Below, in pieces: positions 49,150-61,100 of a stretch of DNA of 64,000 nt; position 1 is the stretch's first letter, and every line of letters begins with the position of its first letter. The DNA comes from Anisus vortex. Lineage: Eukaryota; Mollusca; Gastropoda; Planorbidae. The notes under the pieces were generated by a model, which made no database searches, was not told where the DNA came from, and worked only from the letters and a program-made list of their open reading frames with translations. The position numbers and the translations under genes were made by a program. The stretch is from the NCBI GenBank assembly GCA_949126835.1, contig OX421493.1, forward strand, positions 60,063,898 to 60,127,897, written 5' to 3'.

Positions 49150-52100
49150 ATTTGCTAGATAGATAGAGAGATAAAAGAAAGAGAAATCTTTACTTCCATT
49201 ATGTAACAGGAAGAAATATGGCCCACGGCCAGGCAGTGCAACTGTCCAGTATTTGGTCTAAAAACTTGACCACAGCGACTGCACAGCGAGCCATTGATGG
49301 TTTCAGGGGTCAACAGGCCAGTGCACGTGGATGCAGTCGGTCAGACGAATCGGACACTAACCCACATTTTAATATCACGTTTGACGCCCCAAGATTTATA
49401 AGGAGAATCATTATACACAATACAGGTAAAATAGAGATGGTCAACGCCGAGCTATTTTACGTACAAATCGATTACCTTTTAACCATTAAGTTAAAGGATT
49501 GAAACCGCTATCATCTATGCCTAATTATAAATACTTTAAATGTATATGACAAAAGTTCATTTCTATTCTATGCACACAATTGTTCTTGTTTTCTTTTTTA
49601 AAAAGAATGTCTAAAAACAAAACATATTTACTGAAACAAATTAACAATTGTTTAACCAATAAAGAAAATGATTTCAAATGTTTACCTAGCAGAATGGCAA
49701 CTGTTTCAGATGTAAAATATAAGCTTACTATGTCTTTTAAATGAAGAAAACAGGAAAATAGACATTGAAATGATAAAAAAAATCATTTTATATTTATAAA
49801 TATAATATATTTACATAGACTTATCATTCATTAAAACATAATATCTTTACATTGACTTATCATTCATTAAAACATAATATCTTTACATTGACTTATCATT
49901 CATTTAAACATAATATATTTATATTGACTTATCTTTCATTAAAACATAATATATTTATATTGACTTATCATTCATTAAAACACAATATCTTTACAGTGAC
50001 TTATCATTCATTAAAACATAATATCTTTACATTGACTTATCATTCATTAAAACCTAATATCTCTACATTGACTTATCATTCATTAAAACATAATGTCTTT
50101 ATATTGACTTATCATTCATTAAAACACAATATCTTTACAGTGACTTATCATTCATTAAAACATAATATCTTTACATTGACTTATCATTCATTTAAACATA
50201 ATATATTTATATTGACTTATCATTCATTAAAACATAATATATTTATATTGACTTATCATTCATTAAAACACAATATCTTTACAGTGACTTATCATTCATT
50301 AAAACATAATATCTTTACATTGACTTATCATTCATTAAAACCTAATATCTCTACATTGACTTATCATTCATTAAAACATAATGTCTTTATATTGACTTAT
50401 CATTCATTAAAACATAATATATTTATATTGACTTATCATTCATTAAAACCTAATATCTTTACATTGACTTATCATTCATTAAAACATAATACCTTTACAG
50501 TGACTTATCATTCATTAAAACATAATATCTTTACATTGACTTATCATTCATTTAAACATAATATATTTATATTGACTTATCATTCATTAAAACATAATAT
50601 ATTTATATTGACTTATCATTCATTAAAACACAATATCTTTACAGTGACTTATCATTCATTAAAACATAATATCTTTACATTGACTTATCATTCATTAAAA
50701 CCTAATATCTCTACATTGACTTATCATTCATTAAAACATAATGTCTTTATATTGACTTATCATTCATTAAAACATAATATATTTATATTGACTTATCATT
50801 CATTAAAACCTAATATCTTTACATTGACTTATCATTCATTAAAACATAATACCTTTACAGTGACTTATCATTCATTAAAACCTAATATCTCTACATTGAC
50901 TTATCATTCATTAAAACATAATGTCTTTACATTGACTTATCATTCATTATAACTTATATTTACATAGACTTATCATTCATTATAACATAATATATTTACA
51001 TAGACTTATCATTCATTAAAACATAATATATTTACATAGACTTATCATTCATTAAAACATAATATATTTACATAGACTTATCATTCATTAAAACATAATA
51101 TATTTACATAGACTTATCATTCATTAAAACATAATATATTTACATAGACTTATCATTCATTAAAACATAATATCTTTACATTGACTTATCATTCATTAAA
51201 ACCTAATATCTCTACATTGACTTATCATTCATTAAAACATAATGTCTTTATATTGACTTAACATTCATTAAAACATAATATATTTATATTGACTTATCAT
51301 TCATTAAAACCTAATATCTTTACATTGACTTATCATTCATTAAAACATAATACCTTTACAGTGACTTATCATTCATTAAAACATAATATCTTTACATTGA
51401 CTTATCATTCATTTAAACATAATATATTTATATTGACTTATCATTCATTAAAACATAATATATTTATATTGACTTATCATTCATTAAAACACAATATCTT
51501 TACAGTGACTTATCATTCATTAAAACATAATAACTTTACATTGACTTATCATTCATTAAAACCTAATATCTCTACATTGACTTATCATTCATTAAAACAT
51601 AATGTCTTTATATTGACTTATCATTCATTAAAACATAATATATTTATATTGACTTATCATTCATTAAAACCTAATATCTTTACATTGACTTATCATTCAT
51701 TAAAACATAATACCTTTACAGTGACTTATCATTCATTAAAACCTAATATCTCTACATTGACTTATCATTCATTAAAACATAATGTCTTTACATTGACTTA
51801 TCATTCATTATAACTTATATTTACATAGACTTATCATTCATTAAAACATAATATATTTACATAGACTTATCATTCATTAAAACATAATATATTTACATAG
51901 ACTTATCATTCATTAAAACATAATATATTTACATAGACTTATCATTCATTAAAACATAATATATTTACATAGACTTATCATTCATTAAAACATAATATAT
52001 TTACATAGACTTATCATTCATTAAAACATAATATATTTACATAGACTTATCATTCATTAAAACATAATATATTTACAGAATTACAGCAATCTAGGCTTAT

Positions 52101-55100
52101 GGACAAATTCGTTCTAAGGTTATTTAACTCAAAAGATGACCTCATACTAGAACACAAAGACAATTCAGAACGCGGGGCACAATACGAATTCACAGTTTTG
52201 TTGCCAACTGTGAAAGTGCCAGTTCGGAGGATAACGTTAGCAGCCACGGCGAAAGTTTCACCAAACACAGGATCGATTCTACATATCTGTGAAATAGAGA
52301 CGTTTGGAGGTGAGATTCAAACATTAAATAAAAGTTTTGTGTGTTTGAAGCATTATTTCGCACATTATTATTTCGTTTAGAATATAAAGCAGTGAAGAAT
52401 ATAAAGCTATTAAGAATGTAAAGCAGTGAAGAATAAAAAGCAGTAAAGAATATAAAGCAGTGAAGAATATAAAGCTTGAAGAATATAAAGCTGTGAAGAA
52501 TATAAAGCAGTGAAGAATATAAAGCAGTGAAGAATATAAAGCAGTGAAGAATATAAAGCAGTGAAGAATATAAAGCAGTGAAGAATATAAAGCAGTGAAG
52601 AATATAAAGCAGTGAAGAATATAAAGCAGTGAAGAATATAAAGCAGTGAAGAATATAAAGCAGTGAATAATAAAGATTCTACTCATGTCACTTAGATATC
52701 TTGCAACTTTCACTTCTAGACAGTCTTGGGCATGCTGTAGTGTTGATAGTATTGATAGATGACCTATAGAAGTGACGATCACTGCCATCATCACTTTACT
52801 CGAATATATTATATAGAATAATCCCTAGAATATACCATAACAATAATTCCTAGCATATACCAAATATAGAACAGTCCCTAGAATATACCATATAAATAAT
52901 CCCTAGCATATACCATATAAATAATCCCTGGCATACACTATATAAAACAATCCCTTGATCATAGTGATTCCCAGACACCCCCCCCCCCTCTCCGCCAACC
53001 CGTCACATTTTTGGAAGTAATAGATCTATACACATGCAAATTAGCTGTATTCAAATTTAGTTTAAAACAATTTTACGGGCTCGTTTTGAATTTATTAGTT
53101 AAAATCAGTTGTGTTTGGCTATTGGTATAACTATAACTGTTATGCCATTGCCGCTACACATTAATACGTTGAAAGAATTGTGCTAAGCCCATACTCTTTC
53201 CCAGACTGCCCACATGGAACCTGGGGTTTTGAGTGTAATAAAACATGTCCTGAACATTGTGAAGGTCGTTGCAATGCCCTTGATGGATCATGTATGGCTG
53301 TTTGTATGTTCAACACCATTCTGCCTAACTGCCATCAGAGTAAGAAAATTTCCTTCATTCATTAAATAATTGATTACTTGAACGATTACTTGATAGATCG
53401 ATTACCTGATTGGTTACTTGATTGATTATTTGATTTATTACTTTATTGATTAATTGATTACTTGATTAATTATTGGATTGGCTAATTTGATTTACAAATG
53501 AAATATAAACTTTCACTGTTTATTTCTGCTATTATTTTAAAAATTTCATTCCAAGTCCTAACCAAATGACTGTTAGATTTCCTGTCAACTGTGATGTATA
53601 CCATGCATTAATTAATTTAGTATTCACATCATTAGCGTAGAAAGAAAATGTCAAGATTTCTGAATAATCCTTTAATCAAAAACTAAATTCCGAATTTCAA
53701 ATCTGCACACAAACTTTAAAATAATAAAGCAAATGCATCTGAAGAAATTACAATATGAGATTATATAGGTGTTTCTTATAGCAAACAAAATAGATTTATG
53801 CTTCTTTCACATTTAAAAATGTAGTTTAACGCTACCATATACATAATTAGTAATTTTATGTGCAAAAATAAACTCAGATGTATGTCTATGTAGTTTTTCA
53901 TCTCACCATTACGCCATTTCATCACCCTTTCATCACCCTGTTGATTTGATTAAAACTAGGAATGTTAATGTAGGATTTTTTTTTAAAAACCCATTTTCGG
54001 TTCTACAATAATGATTTAAAACCTATTTAGGTTCGTCAATCTCTCCCCCTCCCCCACCCCCTCATGTCCATTGTGTGTTTCTGTTTGTTATTATGTATGT
54101 ATAGGTGTGATGATAAAGCTATTGTTTTTAGCCAAGTTTGTCTGTTATGTATGTATAGGTGTGATGATAAAGCAATTGTGTGTTTCTGTTTGTTATTATG
54201 TATGTATAGGTGTGATGATAAAGCTATTGTTTTTAGCCAAGTTTGTCTGTTATGTATGTATAGGTGTGATGATAAAGCAATTGTTTTTAGCCAAGTTTGT
54301 CTGTTATGTATGTATAGGTGTGATGATAAAGCAATTGTGTGTTTCTGTTTGTTATTATGTATGTATAGGTGTGATGATAAAGCAATTGTTTTTAGCCAAG
54401 TTTGTCTGTTATGTATGTATAGGTGTGATGATAAAGCAATTGTTTTTAGCCAAGTTTGTCTGTTATGTATGTATAGGTGTGATGATAAAGCAATTGTTTT
54501 TAGCCAAGTTTGTCTGTTATGTATGTATAGGTGTGATGATAAAGCAATTGTTTTTAGCCAAGTTTGTCTGTTATGTATGTATAGGTGTGATGATAAAGCA
54601 ATTGTTTTTAGCCAAGTTTGTCTGTTATGTATGTATAGGTGTGATGATAAAGCAATTGTTTTTAGCCAAGTTTGTCTGTTATGTATGTATAGGTGTGATG
54701 ATAAAGCAATTGTTTTTAGCCAAGTTTGTCTGTTATGTATGTATAGGTGTGATGATAAAGCAATTGTTTTTAGCCAAGTTTGTCTGTTATGTATGTATAG
54801 GTGTGATGATAAAGCAATTGTTTTTAGCCAAGTTTGTCTGTTATGTTTGTTCCTCGTCCGCGTGGAAATCCCAGTTTTTGCTTCTTAACTACGTAGATGA
54901 AAAGGATGTGCCGCAGACTCGCGTTAATGGTAACTTAACATTTGCGTTTCTTGTAATCTTTGTATAGCAAGCAGTATTTGGGATTAGAAATTAAAAAAAC
55001 AAAAAAAAGTCCTATTAGTCGACTATGGCTTGTCTAATTAATGTTTGCAAGGCATTTAATGTTAAAACGTTAAGAAATTGTTTAGTGCGAATCAAACATG

Positions 55101-58100
55101 GTTTTAAAATATTTATTTGAGAACAAAACAGAACAAGTCGTGGGAACCATAATTCATTAAATTTTCTCCCTAGTTTCCAACAAAATAAAAAATCGGGTTT
55201 AAGTTTGAAAACTGATTTGTCTTTTTTTTTACCATCCTAAAATCCAAACCCTAACCCTAACCCTATTTTATCTGCCAGATTGTCGCGCTGGTACTTATGG
55301 CAACAAATGTGAGTTGAGCTGTACCGTTGGCTGCTACAAGAACACCTGTCACTACATGACAGGAGAATGTCTAGCGGGCTGTAATGGACACAGCGACCCA
55401 CCGCATTGTAAAAAAAGTGAGTACGAATAACACACTATGAGCAGGTTTCATACTGATACCTTATATAGGGTAGCAGATACGATAAGATACGTTGTATGTT
55501 TCCTTATCTCTTATACGAGAACAAATGCATATAAGTACTTAAGTACTCATTCTTCCCGAGTGACATTCGGGCATGGAATGGGTTGCCTGAACAAATCAGG
55601 AAAACCAGTAACTTAACATCATTTAAAACATTAATAAAGATTCAAGCCTAGACTCGAACCACGAATGAGCGTAGGACGCATTAATTGCAAAAAAAGTTCA
55701 TTTTTGTTTTTTTCTTCCTTCTAGAGTGTACTGGCGGGAAATATGGCTACAATTGTTTACTGAATTGTCATCATAGCTGCAAGAATTTATGTGACCATAT
55801 CACGGGTGAATGTTCTCAAGTGTGTACCGGATTTTCTAATCCACCTGTTTGTAATCAAGGTAAATCTACTAGTCAATGTTTTATTTTCTTTAAACATGAG
55901 TAACAAATCTTTAAATTTGATTCAATAAAACAATGCTTTGTTTTAGTGTAAAGAATAATAATTGGAATAATTAAATAGTTTATAGTCATTATTAGCACTC
56001 AGTTTCATGTCTCCTAAACTAAAGTCATATTTATTAAAAATGGGGGAATTATTTGAGAGGGCCAAATAACTTATAGCGTATACTAATTAAGCTCGGGCGA
56101 AATTAGTTTATTGGGTACACGGTGGCCGTGAGGCAGCGCGTTCGGCTGGATTACCGAAGTCCTGGGTTCGAATCCTGGTGCAGGCTAGGATTTCTTTCCC
56201 GGGTCTGGCGGTTGCCCTTGAGACTACTCAGCTCTGATGGGTACACAACCTTAAAATAAAGGCGGCTGTGCATAGTGTTGGCCACACAATCACCTAGAAT
56301 GCCGTGGACACAGAAACTGGTGAATGCTGTTTCATCGGCCCTATGGATCAATTTGGTCCGACGGGATACTTAAAAAAAAATTAGTTTATCACTTAATGAC
56401 AAGAGTGGCCTGATTTGTTTTAACTATGATCGTCTTTCTGTGTCCAGACTTAGCATTTCAATATTACATCGTCGTTTCTTCTATTTCAGTGTGTGATAAA
56501 GGGTTTTATGGCAAGAACTGTGAAATGAAATGTTCACATTGTTCCAACCACTCCTGCCATCACGAGAATGGGAATTGTACGTCTGGCTGTGCAGGATTTA
56601 CAGACTTTCCCTTTTGTAAAAAAAGTATTTGGAGATTAGCATTATTATACTATTCAAACACTGTATTATACTATTCAAACACTGTATTATACTATTCAAA
56701 CACTGTATTATACTATTCAAACACTGTATTACACTATTCAAACACTGTATTATACTATTCAAACACTGTATTATACTATTCAAACACTGTATTATACTAT
56801 TCAAACACTGTATTACACTATTCAAACACTATATTATACTATTCAAACACTGTATTATACTATTCAAACACTGTATTATACTATTCAAACACTGTATTAT
56901 ACTATTCAAACACTGTATTACACTATTCAAACACTGTATTATACTATTCAAACACTGTATTACACTATTCAAACACTATATTATACTATTCAAACACTGT
57001 ATTATACTATTCAAACACTGTATTATACTATTCAAACACTGTATTATACTATTCAAACACTGTATTACACTATTCAAACACTATATTATACTATTCAAAC
57101 ACTGTATTATACTATTCAAACACTGTATTACACTATTCAAACACTGTATTATACTATTCAAACACTGTATTATACTATTCAAACACTGTATTATACTATT
57201 CAAACACTGTATTATACTATTCAAACACTGTATTACACTATTCAAACACTATATTATACTATTCAAACACTGTATTATACTATTCAAACACTGTATTACA
57301 CTATTCAAACACTGTATTATACTATTCAAACACTGTATTATACTATTCAAACACTGTATTATACTATTCAAACACTGTATTATACTATTCAAACACTGTA
57401 TTATACTATTCAAACACTGTATTATACTATTCAAACACTGTATACATTTGTTTAGTTAAGGCAAAGGAATGAAAGCGACTGTCTTCTATGTAGACAGAGA
57501 CTTGTAAGTCGGTCTTTATAACTCAGTCTTGTTCTTTCTACTTCTAGTATTTAAAAACAAAACTGGCATACCGAAGTTTCTGGGTTCGAATCCTGGTGAA
57601 GGCTAGGATTTTGTTCCCAAAACTAGAGCATGTCCCTCATTCTAGCCAGCTGTGATGGGTACCTGACTTTAGTTTATTGAAAGTAAACGCGGCTGGGTGT
57701 TGTGCTGGCCACACAGTACTCTAGTACGCCTTGGCCAGAAATATTGCTGACAGCTGCTTCACCGGCCCTATGATCAATCTGGTCCCACGGGTACTTTACT
57801 TACATCATCTGTACTATTTCTACTATTTCTATTATACACAAACATATAATGGATGCCCATTGTAAATCAGTATATCTATGAATTATTTCAGCAAAGCAAA
57901 GGTCTTTGATTTAAACAAATATTTACTCTTGTAAACATAAAGGTGACAATTATGTGATTTTATTGGAAAGTTTTAGAAGGATTCCATTTTGCAGACAAAT
58001 ACGGATTAAAATTTCAACCATTATATTATGAGATCCATTGTTTACAATTTCGAAACATTGACAGAAATACGACCAATAAAATCACATAATTTGTATCACT

Positions 58101-61100
58101 TAAAAAATAGTTGTACAATGAAATATTGCAATGTCCTTAAAATGTTAAAATTGTTGTACAATGAAATATTGCAATGTCCATTAAAATTGTTAATTGTTGT
58201 ACCATGAAATATTGCAATGTCCATTAAAAATTTTAATTGTTGTACCATGAAATATTGCACTGTCCATTAAAATTTTTAAACCCTCAATTGTAGTTTTTTC
58301 TTCCACTTGATGTTTGTCTTGAACTCAGAATGTCCTACAAATACATATGGAGACAAATGTAACAAGCGTTGTCCGGCAGTATGTTACTTGAGGCTGTGTC
58401 ACCATCTTACTGGAGAGTGTGATTCTGGCTGCAACAACTTCGAAGATCCACCACTCTGTAAAACACGTAAATTACATTCATAACTTTTTGTTGTTGTTTA
58501 TTTTGGTTTTATTATGTCGTAGGTTGATCCAAATATATTTGACTATGTCCTGCTCTACCAAATGTCATCAGAGGTCATCAGCTCAAACTGCGTGTTCCAC
58601 ACGCACGTACCGACGTCTACAACTATTTTTTCCCGTCAGCCATTAGACTGTGGAACTCACTGTACCGAATCTCCATCGCTGGCCCTTCTGTAACAGCTTT
58701 CAAATCTTCAATGAAGGGTTGGACTAAATACCTCAAATGAAACTCCGTCGTCTGTTTATAACTCGTGTTTGTATATTATACAATATTATAAGTAGTTAAT
58801 GCATACTTTTGAGCCTATTGCTTTCACAATCAAATCACCCTTAAATTGTGGACTTTTTCCTCGGGTTTAATGGGGTCTCCACAATACAATGAAGAAGAAT
58901 AAGAAGAGGCATAACAGAATTTCTATAGGTAGAAAAAAGGAGACTTGTGAAACATATCCCTTAATGCAAGACTTTCTGAATGCAAGACTTTCTGAATGCA
59001 AGACTTTGTGAATGCAAGACTTTCTAAATGCAAGACTTTCTGTATGCAAGACTTTTCTGAATGCAAGACTTTCTGAATACAAGACTTTCTGAATGCAAGA
59101 CTTTTCTGAATGCAAGACTTTCTGAATGCAAGACTTTCTGATATGCAATACTTTCTGAATGCAAGACTCTCTGAATGCAAGACTTTCTGAATGCAAAACA
59201 TTCTTAACGTTAACCCAATGGATGTGAGGCTGAAATTTCTGATAATTTTTCTGGTCGATTTTTAGGATAAATATTTTTGCCTGTACGACTGGTAACGGAT
59301 TGAATTATCTTTGTTTCCAGCATGTACAACTGGTAACGGGTTGAATTATCTTTGTTTCCAGCCTGTACAACTGGTAACGGGTTGAATTATCTTTGTTTCC
59401 AGCCTGTACAACTGGTAACGGATTAAATTATCTTAGTTTCCGGCCTTTACAACTGGTAACGGATTGAATTATCTTTGTTTCCAGCCTGTACAACTGGTAA
59501 CGGGTTGAATTATCTTTGCTTCCGGCCTGTACAACTTGTAACGGATTGAATTATCTTTGTTTCCAGCCTGTACAACTGGTAACGGGTTGAATTATCTTTG
59601 TTTCCAACCTGTACAACTGGTAACGGATTGAATTCTCTTTGTTTCCAGCCTGTACAACTGGCAACGGATTGAATTATCTTTGTTTCCAGCCTGTACAACT
59701 AGTAACGGGTTGAATTATTATTGTTTCCAGCCTGTACAACTAGTACCGGATTGAACTATCTTAGTTTCCAGCCTGTACAACTGGTAACGGGTTGAACTAT
59801 TTTTGTTTCCAGCCTGTACAACTGGTAACGGGTTGAATTGTTCATGTCATGACTACTGTAAGCGATGTGAAATTTTTAGTACTGCATGCGCCGAGTGTAA
59901 GCCTGGATTTAAATTTCAAAATGTGACCAGACTTTGCAGCACAAGTAAATGTCTCAATCGTTTAATTTTTTATTTCATCTTTCGAAGTTTTATAATTGTT
60001 GATCTATAGGATACGAAAAATTTATTTGTAAACAATTTATTTATTATTGTTATATATTTGAAAACCTATTGTTATATTATTGTTAAATAATTGTTATATT
60101 ATTTTTAAATTATTGTTATAACCTTGTTAAATTATTGTTACATTATTGAAACATTATTGTTATATTTTTGTTATATTATTGTTATAATATAATATTTGGA
60201 TAATATAGCAATTGCAACAGGCGTAACTTAGGTTTATTGGTTGACGTAATTATGTAAAAAGCGGCCATGATGATGGTAATGATGAATAGCATTGTTCGTT
60301 ACCATGTGTATTTTAAACCCAAAATATACGAATTTGGTTTGCATAAATTTTGATATTTAACTGTAATACTACTCCTTAGTAGTCCGTCCACGAATTGAAC
60401 AAGATTTGAGGCTTTTATAATTATTCAATAGATCTTGTGAAACATTGCAGAGCATGCCTTATGCTTTACATCTAAACTGGATAGTACGTTAAGGCTAACT
60501 TTCGACAATCAATTAAATATTCTGCACTTACGGAACCTTTTCCATTGATTATTATTTGTTGAAATTTTAGCTTAAAATGTTAATTTTCATCGCATGACAG
60601 TGTTTTATATATTTTTACATTGTTGAAATTATGAAAATTAAAAATAAAACCTTCTTAAGCCTATAGCTGACATCGTTCACCACTAGACTAAGTAAACAAA
60701 CATCACGTGATTTTTGTCACGTGATTGCAAATGCTCTATACCCAGATTCAACAAATAGTATATCCGAATACTCGAATTTACTACTCAGTATTTTAGTTGC
60801 GTTGAGAAATTAATGACCATCAATGTCTTTTTCTTTTTTTTTTGTATCTGCTTTTTCTAGGTCCGTTCCTATGGAAAATGTCAGAGGCCAATTTAAGTGA
60901 AACTGAGTCAAGTGTGTTGGTTTATATTCCAGTCATTATTTTCTTTCTGGGTCTTTTCGTGGCCGGTCTTGCAGTGGTCATATTCCTTGGGCTACAAAGA
61001 GCTAAACGATGTGAGTTCTTACACATTCAATAGATTGTATACATTCAAGCAAAGATGTTTTAGCTTAAGGCTCTTATGCATTCTATAGTCTTTGGGTTGT

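Noticed and set aside
49852..51813. ORFs of TYHSLKHNIFTL repeats as a structural protein
   Set aside because: The unit length is 36 bp, so open frames are expected. The last units carry TAG in this frame and the array sits inside intron 11.
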